NCBI RefSeq assembly: GCF_009829985.1
Contig: NZ_SZZU01000001.1
Location: 248,001-312,000, forward strand
Length of the DNA stretch: 64,000 nucleotides
DNA from: Pantoea sp. Aalb
GTDB lineage: Bacteria; Pseudomonadota; Gammaproteobacteria; Enterobacterales; Enterobacteriaceae
Direction of reading: 5' to 3'
The notes below the pieces were generated by a model. That model was not told the origin of the DNA, searched no databases, and saw only the letters and a list, made by a program, of their open reading frames with translations. Within the stretch, counting starts at the first letter, position 1. Each line of letters starts with the position of its first letter. Positions 1-9,350 of this stretch are shown one piece after another. The position numbers and the translations under genes were made by a program.

Positions 1-16
1 TAGTAAATTTTAAAAA

Positions 17-46
17 AATCACATACAAATTAATTTGTATGTGATT
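17..46 (-). terminator. Perfect hairpin with T-run on the minus strand
   Basis: Two perfectly complementary 15-base arms (17-31 and 32-46) form a 30-base palindrome. On the minus strand it is followed by a run of seven T (plus-strand A12-A18), the form of a Rho-independent terminator. The nearest minus-strand gene is rplY, which stops about 170 bases upstream, so this may end the rplY transcript. It could also serve a gene outside the window. Confidence 0.6.
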
Positions 47-214
47 AAATCATTTCATTAAATATAACATTATAACTCAATGTAGTTTAAACAAATTATT
101 ATAGATAATAACTTATATATTATTCAATTATGCAAATTAATAACAAGTATTAAAATACTTAAATGTATTTTAATCTTTTTTAAAATAAAAATAAGTATAT
201 TTTTATTTTAAAAA

Positions 215-502
215 TTAGATAGATCTGATAAAATCAATATGTTGTAATTTAGGTTTAAATGGATGTCGCTGGATAGCTTTTACTTTAACTTTAGTTTCCT
301 TACCATCAACTATTATGGTTAATAATTTATTATAGAAATCAGGTTTACTATGAATGTTACTAACTGTATCTTGACTTAATGCAATAAAAATTGCAGGATC
401 TAACCCTCCATAAATTATAGCAGGAAATTTATTTTTTACTCGTAAACGACGACTTGCATTTTTACCTATTTTTTTACGAACTTCCGCATGAATAATAAAC
501 AT
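215..502 (-). CDS. rplY: 50S ribosomal protein L25
   Basis: Ribosomal protein L25, which binds 5S rRNA in the large subunit. The 95-residue product aligns over its whole length with the short, single-domain enterobacterial L25 (94 residues in E. coli). Shared stretches include N-terminal AEVRKKIGK, SRRLR, NKFPAIIYGG and the C-terminal QRHPFKPKLQHIDF. The short form lacks the C-terminal CTC-type extension found in many other bacteria. It stands alone, divergent from folE across a 580-base spacer. Start chosen by agreement with the E. coli N-terminus (MFTINAEVRK). Confidence 0.96.
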   Translation of the reverse strand: MFIIHAEVRKKIGKNASRRLRVKNKFPAIIYGGLDPAIFIALSQDTVSNIHSKPDFYNKLLTIIVDGKETKVKVKAIQRHPFKPKLQHIDFIRSI

Positions 503-1084
503 TTTTATTATTTATCTCTTAGTATTATTTTTTAACATTTAGTAATTAATTATTTAAAATCTATCCTATAAATGATACGTTATCCGAATTATTATATATT
601 TATATTCTTATATTTAATACATAAATATATGTTTTTTTTACTATTTAACATTATTAATTGTATTAGTATTTAACCTTATTTATTTTAAGGGTGATGAAAA
701 ATAATTTCAATAATTAATTTCTAAAAATTACTTATTAATATATAAAATTACTAACAAAAAGTTTTTATTTTATTCATTTAAATAAGAAATGCATTAATAA
801 AATTTAATTCATATTTATTATTATAATTATTTATATTTAATAATTTTTATATAAAAATTATCTTATTAATAGATTATTCAGTAATTTTAATAAAAATCTA
901 TTTATCTTCACTAGAAAACATTTTCTTTTATATGTTTTTGATGTTTTTTAAATATAAAACTTTAAATTATCATCTTTTGTATTAATCAATAAATTAAGTC
1001 AATAATTTATTTAAACCAAATATTTTGTTTTTTACATGAAACTTATAATCTGTAAATCTATTATAGATAATTGGAGAATATATA
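503..1084. other. AT-rich spacer between rplY and folE, no gene seen
   Basis: About 580 bases of very AT-rich sequence between two divergent genes. Stops are dense in all frames and I see no residual homology. It must carry the promoters of rplY and folE. Only the folE ribosome-binding site (TTGGAG, just before 1085) is clear. Confidence 0.6.
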
Positions 1085-1750
1085 ATGAGTACTTTCACTC
1101 GAGAAGCTTCTATGGTTCACGAAGCTCTATTAATACGTGGGCTTGAAACACCATTGCGCGCTTCTGTATATGAAATAGATGTAGAATCACGTAAACGTGC
1201 TATTACCGATCATATAATTCATATTATGCAACTTCTTAATTTAGATATAAAAGATGATAGTTTAACGGAAACACCGCACCGCATTGCTGAGATGTATGTA
1301 AATGAAATTTTTTCAGGCCTTGATTATAATAATTTCCCTAAGATAACTGTCATTAAAAATAAAATGAAAATAAATGAGATGATTACTGTACGTGATATCA
1401 TTCTAACTAGTACTTGTGAACATCATTTTTTAAGTATTGATGGAAAAGCTATTGTTGCTTATATACCTAGAGAAAAAGTAATAGGTCTATCAAAAATTAA
1501 CCGTATCGTACATTTTTTTGCTCAACGACCTCAAGTACAAGAACGTTTAACACAGCAAATATTAGTAGCATTACAAACTTTACTTGGCACTATTAATGTA
1601 GCAGTTTCTATTGATGCAGTCCATTATTGCGTAAAAGCAAGAGGTGTAAAAGATGTTACTAGTGCTACTACAACTACTTCACTTGATGGATTATTTAAAT
1701 CTAGTCAAAATACTAGACAAGAATTTCTACGTACACTATGCCATAGTTAA
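1085..1750 (+). CDS. folE: GTP cyclohydrolase I
   Basis: Converts GTP to 7,8-dihydroneopterin triphosphate, the first step of folate synthesis. The 221-residue product matches E. coli FolE (222 residues) end to end. The zinc and catalytic region is seen in STCEHHF (Cys and His ligands, about residues 110-116), and the second zinc cysteine is in HYCVKARG (about 180-187). The substrate-binding stretch IGLSKINRIV and the C-terminal SQNTRQEFLR are intact. A good Shine-Dalgarno (GGAG) lies 8-9 bases before ATG. In E. coli folE lies close to galS-mglBAC, and the order is kept here with the intervening genes lost. Retained folate synthesis is common in nutritional symbionts. Confidence 0.97.
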   Translation: MSTFTREASMVHEALLIRGLETPLRASVYEIDVESRKRAITDHIIHIMQLLNLDIKDDSLTETPHRIAEMYVNEIFSGLDYNNFPKITVIKNKMKINEMITVRDIILTSTCEHHFLSIDGKAIVAYIPREKVIGLSKINRIVHFFAQRPQVQERLTQQILVALQTLLGTINVAVSIDAVHYCVKARGVKDVTSATTTTSLDGLFKSSQNTRQEFLRTLCHS

Positions 1751-2481
1751 TGTTAAAATATAGTTAATATAAAATATAGATTAAGTATAAAATACTAACT
1801 AAATTAATTCTATTATATTAAATATAATATATTTCTTAGGTTATTAATTTTATTTTGAATAAAAGAATCATTAATAATTATAAACGAACAATTATAGTTA
1901 AATTAATATTTAAAAAGATATTTAAAATTTTAAAATATTATTAATAATAATAAGTTATATATAATAAATTTTATTTATTTAATTTAGCAATAAAAATTTT
2001 AAATTTTTTATTGCTAAATTAATGAATATTTACTATTTTACATTCACTATAATATAAGTATTTATTTAAAAATATTAATTTATATAATAATATAAATCAT
2101 TATATTAGATTGATATTATTTGTCATCAATTAATTATGTTCATAGTTAATCTTTTTATGTCAATAAAAAATTAGTTTTAATAAAAATTAAAAAATAATTA
2201 TTTATATTATATATGAATATATTATGATATTTATTTATTGTTTTAAGGCTTTAAAAAAGTCAATATTGTTTTATTAAAATTATTCTGATAAAAAATTTTA
2301 TAAATTAATTTTTTAGAATACTTTATTTTAAATTAATTAGTAAAATACTTATAATCTATCCTAGATTATTAAATCTTTTAATTTTTAAAATAGAATAAAT
2401 TTCTTTCAATTCTTCTTTAGTAAGAATCTGATACTGAAAAAATTATAACTTAATTAAGAACTACTATTAACTATTTTAATT
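1751..2481. other. AT-rich spacer where galS-yeiB region would be
   Basis: Gene-free, extremely AT-rich sequence after folE. In E. coli galS (the galactose isorepressor) and yeiB lie between folE and mglB. Here no readable remnant of either can be seen, so they are deleted or eroded beyond recognition. The spacer holds one hairpin at 1981-2020 and ends at the mgl promoter. Confidence 0.55.
1981..2020. terminator. 16-bp hairpin downstream of folE
   Basis: Perfect 16-base arms (1981-1996 and 2005-2020) with an 8-base A/T loop. The base of the stem is AATTTAGCAATA. There is no clear T-run on either side, so it may be a weak terminator or an RNA 3'-end structure for folE, about 230 bases after its stop. 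Function is inferred only from structure and position. Confidence 0.35.
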
Positions 2482-2531
2482 TGTGATTACATTCACATTC
2501 AATTAAGCAATCATTTCATACAATAATAAAT
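2482..2531 (+). promoter_or_regulatory. CRP-dependent (class II) promoter of mglBAC
   Basis: TGTGA (2482-2486), six bases, then TCACA (2493-2497): both CRP half-sites are perfect. A -10 hexamer TACAAT lies at 2519-2524. A start near 2531 would put the CRP centre at -41.5, the class II geometry. No convincing -35 is present, as expected for CRP dependence. The leader to the mglB ATG would be about 168 bases. The E. coli mgl operon is known to be CRP-activated. Inference from sequence; not tested. Confidence 0.75.
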
Positions 2532-2698
2532 ATTATTATGGATTAGATATATAATATTTTTTACTTTTTTAGATTAATTTCCATAATTAAATTTAGCATA
2601 AAAATATTTTACATAAAAAATAAGTTTTTATTAAAAATAATCATCGGAATAAGAGAAATTATCAGTATAATTAATGAATCTAGGAGATCTTTATAAAT

Positions 2699-3700
2699 AT
2701 GAAGAATAAAAAGATTTTAATACTTACAGCATTAATTGCTAGTATGACTATGATAATGACAGCATCTGGTAATGTTCGTGTTGGAGTAACTATTTATAAA
2801 TATGATGACAATTTTATGTCAATGGTACGAAAGCATCTTGAAAAAGAAGTGAAAAAGGTACATGGTGTTGAGTTGTTAATGAATGATTCACAAAATGATC
2901 AATCTAAACAAAATGATCAAATTGATATTTTGATAGCAAAAGGTGTTAAAGTATTAGCAATTAATCTAGTAGATCCAGCTGCTGCTGCAGTTGTTATTGA
3001 TAAAGCACGTGCTAATAATATACCTGTTGTTTTCTTTAATAAAGAACCAAATGCTAAAGTATTATCTAGTTATAATAAAGCGTATTACGTAGGTGCTGAC
3101 TCTAAAGAATCTGGTATAATTCAAGCTCAGCTTATTGAAAAACATTGGAAATCAACACCATCATGGGATTTAAATAAAGATGGTAAGATTCAATATGTAC
3201 TTCTTAAAGGAGAGCCTGGTCATCCTGATGCTGAAGCTCGTACTAAATATGTAATTAAAACGTTAAATAAACACGGAATAAAAACACAACAGCTCGCAAT
3301 AGATTCTGCAATGTGGGAAACAGCACTAGCAAAAGATAAAGTTGAAGCTTGGTTATCTGGGCCTAAAGCAAGTAAAATCGAGATGATTATTGCTAATAAT
3401 GATGCAATGGCAATGGGTGCTATAGAAGCATTGAAAGCGTATAATAAATATATTCCAGTATTTGGGGTTGATGCTTTACCAGAAGCATTAACAATGGTTA
3501 AATCAGGTTTAATGGCTGGTACAGTATTAAATGATGCAAAAAATCAAGCAAAAGCGACATTTAATATTGCAATTAATATTGCAAAAGGTAAAAAGAAATA
3601 TTTAAGAAAATCAAGGATTGGCTTTAAATTGAAAAATAATATCGTCCGCGTACCTTATGTAGCAATAGACAAAGAAATTTTGTCTAAATCTTTAAAATAA
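2699..3700 (+). CDS. mglB: Galactose/glucose-binding periplasmic protein
   Basis: Periplasmic binding protein that delivers D-galactose (and glucose) to MglAC. The 333-residue product aligns end to end with E. coli MglB (332). An N-terminal signal peptide is visible (KNKK, then a hydrophobic stretch to about residue 24). The mature part begins NVRVGVTIYKYDDNF. The calcium-binding loop DLNKDGKIQ (about 160-168) and sugar-contact regions VVFFNKEP, GHPDAEAR and NNDAMAMGA are all present, as is GVDALPEAL near the C-terminal lobe. First gene of mglBAC, behind a CRP-type promoter. The spacing of AGGAG to ATG is somewhat long. galS is missing upstream. Confidence 0.97.
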   Translation: MKNKKILILTALIASMTMIMTASGNVRVGVTIYKYDDNFMSMVRKHLEKEVKKVHGVELLMNDSQNDQSKQNDQIDILIAKGVKVLAINLVDPAAAAVVIDKARANNIPVVFFNKEPNAKVLSSYNKAYYVGADSKESGIIQAQLIEKHWKSTPSWDLNKDGKIQYVLLKGEPGHPDAEARTKYVIKTLNKHGIKTQQLAIDSAMWETALAKDKVEAWLSGPKASKIEMIIANNDAMAMGAIEALKAYNKYIPVFGVDALPEALTMVKSGLMAGTVLNDAKNQAKATFNIAINIAKGKKKYLRKSRIGFKLKNNIVRVPYVAIDKEILSKSLK

Positions 3701-3786
3701 TTTACTTTATTTTTACCATAATAAAATTAGATTTTTAATTTATTAGTTTATATTTAATAAATTCTTTAGTTCTGTCAGGATAAATT

Positions 3787-5307
3787 ATGCAGGATAATAA
3801 TCCTAGCGTACAACAAAATTACCTATTGAAAATGGAAAATATATCTAAATCATTTCCAGGAGTGAGGGCTCTACATAATGTAAATTTAAAAGTGCGTCCT
3901 TACTCTGTTCATGCGCTAATAGGAGAAAATGGTGCAGGTAAATCAACATTATTAAAATGTTTATTTGGGATTTATAAAAAGGATAAAGGCAATATTTTCT
4001 TTCAGAACAAAGAAATTGATTTTAAGAGTTCAAAAGAAGCTTTAGAACATGGTATATCTATGGTCCATCAAGAATTAAATTTAGTTTTACAACGTAATGT
4101 AATGGATAATATGTGGCTTGGTCGATATCCATGTAAAAATATGTTTATCAACCAAAACGAAATGTATAGAAATACTAAAGACATATTCGAACAATTAGAT
4201 ATCAATATTGATCCTTTAGATAATGTAGCCGAACTTTCTATTTCACAAATGCAAATGATTGAAATTGCTAAAGCTTTTTCTTATAATGCAAAGATAGTTA
4301 TTATGGATGAACCAACTTCATCATTAACTGAAAAAGAAATTAATCACTTATTTACAATAATTCGTAATTTGAAAAATAGAGGGTGTGGAATTATTTATAT
4401 TTCTCATAAAATGGAAGAAATATTTAAGATTTGTGATGAGGTTACTATTTTACGTGATGGAGAATGGATTACTACTCAGTTATTAAAAGATTTAGATATG
4501 GATAAAATTATTGCCACGATGGTTGGTCGCCCTCTAAAACAGCGATTTCCTAAAAAAACTAACACTCTAGGAGAAATAATCCTTAAAGTTGAGAATCTAA
4601 CATCTCTACAGCAACCATCCATTAAAAATGTATCTTTTAATTTACGTAAAGGGGAAATTTTTGGTATTGCTGGACTTGTAGGTTCAAAACGTACTGATAT
4701 TTTAGAAGTTATTTTTGGAGTCAGAAAAAAATCACATGGAACTATTACATTGCATGGTAAAGAAATTAATAATCGTAGGACTAAAGAAGCTATTAATAAT
4801 GGCTTTGCATTAGTAACAGAAGAACGTCGAACAACTGGTATTTATGCTTATTTAGATATTACATTTAATACTATTATTGCAAATATTAAAAGATATCAAA
4901 ATAATTTTGGATTTCTTAATAAAAAATTTATGATAAGTGATACTCAATGGGTTATTAATACTATGCGAGTAAAAACTCCTTCTCATCAAACAAAAATTAT
5001 AGCTCTTTCTGGAGGCAATCAACAAAAAGTTATTATTGGACGTTGGTTATTAACTAAACCAGAAATTTTAATGCTTGATGAACCAACACGTGGAATTGAT
5101 ATTGGAGCTAAATTAGAAATTTATAATCTTATCAATGAATTAGCAAATCAAAAAAAAGGTATTATTATTATTTCTTCTGAAATGCCAGAGTTATTAGGTA
5201 TTACAGATCGTATTTTAGTTATGAGTAATGGAAAAGTAGCTGGCATTCTTGATACCAAGAGCACTTCTCAAGATGAAATTTTCCGTCTAGCATCACTATA
5301 CCTTTAA
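3787..5307 (+). CDS. mglA: Galactose ABC transporter ATP-binding protein
   Basis: Double-domain ATPase that energises galactose/methyl-galactoside import with MglB and MglC. 506 residues, as in E. coli. The first nucleotide-binding domain has Walker A GENGAGKST (about 47-55), a signature region LSISQMQMIE and Walker B IVIMDEPTSS. The second has LSGGNQQKV and ILMLDEPTRGID, but its P-loop position reads GLVGSKRTD, the degenerate form typical of this sugar-transporter subfamily and not a sign of decay. AGGA lies about 8 bases before the ATG. It follows mglB by 86 bases with no clear terminator between. Confidence 0.97.
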   Translation: MQDNNPSVQQNYLLKMENISKSFPGVRALHNVNLKVRPYSVHALIGENGAGKSTLLKCLFGIYKKDKGNIFFQNKEIDFKSSKEALEHGISMVHQELNLVLQRNVMDNMWLGRYPCKNMFINQNEMYRNTKDIFEQLDINIDPLDNVAELSISQMQMIEIAKAFSYNAKIVIMDEPTSSLTEKEINHLFTIIRNLKNRGCGIIYISHKMEEIFKICDEVTILRDGEWITTQLLKDLDMDKIIATMVGRPLKQRFPKKTNTLGEIILKVENLTSLQQPSIKNVSFNLRKGEIFGIAGLVGSKRTDILEVIFGVRKKSHGTITLHGKEINNRRTKEAINNGFALVTEERRTTGIYAYLDITFNTIIANIKRYQNNFGFLNKKFMISDTQWVINTMRVKTPSHQTKIIALSGGNQQKVIIGRWLLTKPEILMLDEPTRGIDIGAKLEIYNLINELANQKKGIIIISSEMPELLGITDRILVMSNGKVAGILDTKSTSQDEIFRLASLYL

Positions 5308-5328
5308 ATATGGTGAAGGATTTTTAAC

Positions 5329-6336
5329 ATGAAAATGATTAAGAAGAGTTCATTAAACTGGTTACAAGAAGGTGGAATTTACGGTGTCCTATTTTTACTT
5401 TTAACTATCATTATTTTAAAAGATCAAACTTTTTTAAGTTTAACCAATTTGAGTAATATTTTAACTCAATCTTCTGTACGTATTATTATCGCATTAGGTG
5501 TATCCTGCTTAATTGTTACTCAAGGCACTGATCTTTCTGCAGGACGTCAAGTAGGTTTATCTGCTCTAATATCAGCTTCACTACTACAATCTATGGATAA
5601 TGTAAATAAAGTTTTCTTACATTTAAATACTTTGCCTATTTCATTAGTTCTTTTAACTGTATGTATTATTGGTAGCATGATTGGCTTTTTTAATGGGATC
5701 ATAATTGCGTATCTAAAAGTTACACCGTTTATTACTACGTTAGGAACAATGACTATCGTATATGGAATTAATTCACTCTATTATGATTTTGTAGGTTCAT
5801 CACCAATCGCAGGATTTGATGCTAGTTTTTCTAAATTTACACAAGGCTTTTTGCAGTTAGGTAATTTTAAGCTTTCTTTTATTACTTTTTATGCTATTAT
5901 TGCAATTATATTTATTTGGATTTTATGGAATAAAACACGATTCGGTAAAAATATTTTTGCTATAGGTGGTAATCCAGAAGCGGCAAAAGTATCAGGTGTA
6001 AATGTATCATTAAATCTTATTTTAGCGTATATGCTATCAGGAATTTTTTATGCGATAGGTGGAATATTAGAAGCTGGGAGAGTTGGTAGTGCTACTAATA
6101 ATCTTGGTTTTATGTATGAATTAGATGCAATTGCAGCATGTGTAGTTGGTGGTGTTTCTTTTTCTGGTGGTGTAGGGACAGTAGCTGGTGTTGTTACAGG
6201 TGTAATAATTTTCACAGTTATTAACTATGGATTAACTTATACTGGTGTTAATCCTTATTGGCAATACATTATTAAAGGTAGTATCATTATTTTAGCTGTA
6301 ACCTTAGACTCATTAAAATATGTAAAAAAGAAATAA
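5329..6336 (+). CDS. mglC: Galactose ABC transporter permease
   Basis: Membrane permease of the galactose importer. 335 residues against 336 in E. coli, with homology throughout: LTQSSVRIIIALGV, TQGTDLSAGRQVGL, TPFITTLGTM, FAIGGNPEAAKVSGVNV (the cytoplasmic coupling loop for MglA) and VGGVSFSGGVGT. Multiple hydrophobic segments are evident across the length. GAAGGA precedes the ATG, 21 bases after the mglA stop, so the two are surely cotranscribed. A symmetrical hairpin overlaps the stop and ends the operon. Confidence 0.97.
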   Translation: MKMIKKSSLNWLQEGGIYGVLFLLLTIIILKDQTFLSLTNLSNILTQSSVRIIIALGVSCLIVTQGTDLSAGRQVGLSALISASLLQSMDNVNKVFLHLNTLPISLVLLTVCIIGSMIGFFNGIIIAYLKVTPFITTLGTMTIVYGINSLYYDFVGSSPIAGFDASFSKFTQGFLQLGNFKLSFITFYAIIAIIFIWILWNKTRFGKNIFAIGGNPEAAKVSGVNVSLNLILAYMLSGIFYAIGGILEAGRVGSATNNLGFMYELDAIAACVVGGVSFSGGVGTVAGVVTGVIIFTVINYGLTYTGVNPYWQYIIKGSIIILAVTLDSLKYVKKK

Positions 6337-6364
6337 ATATTTTATGGAAAATATTTATTTCTTT
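6331..6364. terminator. Bidirectional terminator between mglC and metG
   Basis: Perfect 13-base arms (6331-6343 and 6348-6360) with a 4-base loop ATGG. The stem starts with A-rich and ends with T-rich sequence, so either strand gives a hairpin with flanking U. It overlaps the mglC stop and lies 20 bases beyond the metG stop, between two converging genes. Confidence 0.65.
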
Positions 6365-6384
6365 AAAAAAATTCAAGTTAAATA

Positions 6385-8061
6385 TCATTTTTCTTTACTT
6401 GATTTCTCGTGACATTCTTTTTTAGCATCCTTAATCAAATCATTAATTTTATTCATTTCTATACGTTTATACATTTCCTTGAAAGGAGAGATAGTATGAT
6501 TAATTAATGGATAAGGGATATCTTCCCAAGATAATTCACTTTGAAGAAAATCTTCAGCTTTTTTGCTGATTAATGGTAATACTGGTTTTAGCCAAATCAT
6601 TATAATTCTAAATAAATTAATACTCATTGAACAAATAGATTGTAATTCAACAATATGCTTTGTATCTTTTGCTAGCATCCAAGGTTTTTGATTATCTACA
6701 TAGCGATTAGCAATATCTGCCATTGTCATAATTTTACGAGTAGCATAATTAAATTCACGGTTTTCCCAAGCATCACCAATTTTTTCAGAAGCTTTAATAA
6801 AAGTTTGATAAAGTAATGGGTCTGCTAATTTATTTGATAATTTACCATCAAAATATTTTATTAAAAAGTTAGCATTACGTGATGCTAAGTTTATTACTTT
6901 ATTTACTATATCAGAATTTACCCGTTTTACAAAATCTATAAAATTTAAGTCAATATCATCAATATTTGATGAAATCTTTGTAGCATAATAATAACGTAGA
7001 CTTTCAGAATCTAGATGACGTAGCCAAGTACTAGCTTTAATAAAAGTACCACGTGATTTTGACATTTTAGCACCATTTATTGTAATATAACCATGAACGA
7101 ATAAATAAGTTGGTTTACGGAAATTACAACCTTCTAATATTGCAGGCCAAAATAAACTATGGAAATAAACTATGTCTTTCCCTATAAAATGATATAATTC
7201 AGTAGTGGAGTTTTTATTCCAGAATTCCTCAAAATCTATATTACTATTTTTATCGCATAAATTTTTGAATGATCCCATGTAACCTATTGGAGCATCAAGC
7301 CAAACATAAAAATATTTATCTGGTACTTGAGGAATTTTAAAACCAAAATATGGTGCATCTCTTGAAATATTCCATTGCTTTAACCCTGATTTAAACCATT
7401 CTTGCATTTTATTTGCAACTTGTTTTGGCATTATTCCAGAATGAATCCAATCTTTAAGCATGTTACTAAATGAAGGTAGATCAAAAAATAAGTGATTCGA
7501 ATCGCGTATTTCTGGCTTTACGCCTGAAAGTATAGATTTTGCTTCAATTAAATCTGTTGAATTATAAGTTGATCCACATATTTCACAGTTATCACCATAT
7601 TGATCTAAAGATTTACATTTAGGACATGTACCTTTCACAAAACGATCTGGTAAAAACATTTTTTTTATTGGATCGTAAAGCTGAAAAACAGTATGTTTTT
7701 TAATAAATCTATTTTTTTTTAAAATTTTATAAATTAATTTAACAAAATAATGATTTTCTTTACTATGTGTTGTATGATAATTATCATAACTAATATTAAA
7801 GTTAGCAAAATCTATTTCGTGTTCACTCTTCATTTTTGTTATTACTTGCTCTGGTGAAAGCCCTAATTGTAGAGCTTTTAACATAATTGGAGTTCCATGA
7901 GCGTCATCAGCACAAATAAAATAAACTTGCTTACCACGCATTTTCTGATAACGGACCCAAATATCTGCTTGTATATGTTCAAGCATGTGACCTAAATGAA
8001 TTGAACCATTTGCATAAGGTAATGCGCATGTTACTAGAATCTTTTTAACTACTTTAGTCAT
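6385..8061 (-). CDS. metG: Methionyl-tRNA synthetase, lacking the C-terminal tRNA-binding domain
   Basis: Charges tRNA-Met with methionine. The catalytic Rossmann fold has the HIGH-type motif GSIHLGHML (about 20-28) and GAKMSKSRGT (about 336). The zinc knuckle is complete (CPKC and CEIC). The anticodon-binding helical domain follows (NIASRNAN-like region, NRYVDNQKPW, SMSINLFR). The protein stops at 558 residues after an alpha-helical, charged tail. E. coli MetG has 677, with a C-terminal EMAPII/OB-fold dimerisation domain beginning near residue 575. That domain is absent here, and only 48 bases separate the stop from mglC, so it was deleted cleanly. Truncated E. coli enzyme of about 547-551 residues is known to be an active monomer, so I take this as functional. 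Confidence 0.95.
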   Translation of the reverse strand: MTKVVKKILVTCALPYANGSIHLGHMLEHIQADIWVRYQKMRGKQVYFICADDAHGTPIMLKALQLGLSPEQVITKMKSEHEIDFANFNISYDNYHTTHSKENHYFVKLIYKILKKNRFIKKHTVFQLYDPIKKMFLPDRFVKGTCPKCKSLDQYGDNCEICGSTYNSTDLIEAKSILSGVKPEIRDSNHLFFDLPSFSNMLKDWIHSGIMPKQVANKMQEWFKSGLKQWNISRDAPYFGFKIPQVPDKYFYVWLDAPIGYMGSFKNLCDKNSNIDFEEFWNKNSTTELYHFIGKDIVYFHSLFWPAILEGCNFRKPTYLFVHGYITINGAKMSKSRGTFIKASTWLRHLDSESLRYYYATKISSNIDDIDLNFIDFVKRVNSDIVNKVINLASRNANFLIKYFDGKLSNKLADPLLYQTFIKASEKIGDAWENREFNYATRKIMTMADIANRYVDNQKPWMLAKDTKHIVELQSICSMSINLFRIIMIWLKPVLPLISKKAEDFLQSELSWEDIPYPLINHTISPFKEMYKRIEMNKINDLIKDAKKECHEKSSKEK

Positions 8062-8394
8062 GATATAAATATCTTTTTATAAAAGGGAAAATCAATCTTC
8101 AAATATTAATACAAAATTAGTCATTTCTTTTAATTCTTGAGTAATAAAAGGATTAAATATTTTCAAAGATTTATATTAATAAATAATGTCATCAAATTTT
8201 ATATGTATATAATTAAAATTATCAATAGTTTTAGTAAAATACTATTTATTTTTTTAAATTTTCTACTAATAAAAATATTTTATAGAATAAATATTCTATA
8301 ATATGTATTTAATCGAATAAAAAAATTCTAATGTATATAGAAATAATAATAAATATCATGTAAGGTGTTTTATCTATTTTAATGGAGGTTCAAC
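8062..8394. other. Divergent metG/ahpC promoter spacer
   Basis: 333 bases of A/T-rich sequence between divergent genes. No motif stands out other than the strong ahpC ribosome-binding site at its end (TGGAGGT). No OxyR site could be recognised by eye. Confidence 0.5.
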
Positions 8395-8958
8395 ATGTCA
8401 ATTATTAATACTAAAATCAAACCTTTCAAAAATAGTGCCTTTAAAAATGGAGAATTTATTAATATAACAGAACAAGATATTATAGGTAAATGGAGTATAT
8501 TTTTCTTTTATCCAGCTGATTTTACTTTTGTATGTCCAACAGAATTAAGTGATTTAGCTGATCACTATGATGAATTTCAAAAGTTAGGTGTCGATATATA
8601 CTCTATTTCAACTGATACACATTTTACTCATAAAGCATGGCATAGTTTTTCTAAAACTATTGCAAAAATTCGATATGCAATGATTGGTGATCCAACTGGT
8701 ATATTAACACGTAACTTTGAAATTATGCGTGAATCTGAAGGTTTAGCTGATCGTGGTACGTTTATTATTGATCCAGAAGGTATCATTCAAGCAATCGAAA
8801 TAACTGCTGAAGGTATAGGACGTGACGCATCTAATCTTTTACGTAAAATAAAAACAGCTCAATATGTTTCTTCTCATCCAGGTGAAGTATGTCCAGCTAA
8901 ATGGAAAGAAGGTGACTCAACTATATCACCATCAATAGATTTAATTGGAATTTTATAA
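8395..8958 (+). CDS. ahpC: Alkyl hydroperoxide reductase subunit C (peroxiredoxin)
   Basis: Typical 2-Cys peroxiredoxin that reduces H2O2 and organic hydroperoxides. 187 residues, same length as E. coli AhpC, with very high identity. The peroxidatic cysteine is in DFTFVCPTE (about residue 47) and the resolving cysteine in GEVCPAKW (about 166). HFTHKAWH and the YAMIGDPTG loop are kept. The ribosome-binding site (GGAGGT, 7-8 bases before ATG) is the strongest in the window, hinting at high expression. The usual partner gene ahpF is not next to it, and the gene is out of its E. coli context, so the electron donor is either encoded elsewhere or replaced. Confidence 0.97.
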   Translation: MSIINTKIKPFKNSAFKNGEFINITEQDIIGKWSIFFFYPADFTFVCPTELSDLADHYDEFQKLGVDIYSISTDTHFTHKAWHSFSKTIAKIRYAMIGDPTGILTRNFEIMRESEGLADRGTFIIDPEGIIQAIEITAEGIGRDASNLLRKIKTAQYVSSHPGEVCPAKWKEGDSTISPSIDLIGIL

Positions 8959-9350
8959 ATAAATTTAAATTTTTATTTAAAAAAACATTTACCTAAAATA
9001 AATTAAAAGTTCAATTATATAAAAAATTTAATACTGAATTAGTAATTTTTTATAGGTATATATATTTACATATATGCCTATATGTATTTTAAAATATTTA
9101 ATATATTACTATGTAATTATAGTACAGAATATTTAAAAATAATAATTTTTTAATATTCAAAAGTAAACCTTAGTATAAAAGAATATATAAAATAAAGGAT
9201 TAATTGTAAAATCAATATGAGAAATTTCAGAAATAAATAGATTAGTATTTAATAATAGGAAATATTTTTTTATTTGCTGATTTTAAGATAAAAATCTTAA
9301 AATAATTTATTTTTAATTCAAAAATTATTATAGATATTAAAAGTAATACT
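8959..9350. other. Spacer between ahpC and thiD
   Basis: About 390 gene-free bases. An imperfect palindrome near 9053-9081 (ATAGGTATATAT paired with ATATATGCCTAT) may end ahpC. A perfect 10-bp hairpin with AAAA loop (9280-9303) sits 47 bases before thiD. I looked for TPP-riboswitch landmarks (CTGAGA and ACCTGATC-type motifs) and found none. Confidence 0.45.

Noticed and set aside
4651..4690. Degenerate second Walker A in MglA as a sign of decay
   Set aside because: The E. coli MglA second domain has the same degenerate GLVGxKRTD sequence; it is a family trait.
9181..9350. Possible TPP riboswitch before thiD
   Set aside because: None of the conserved TPP-aptamer blocks (CTGAGA, ACCTGATC-type) can be found; only a simple A/T hairpin is present.
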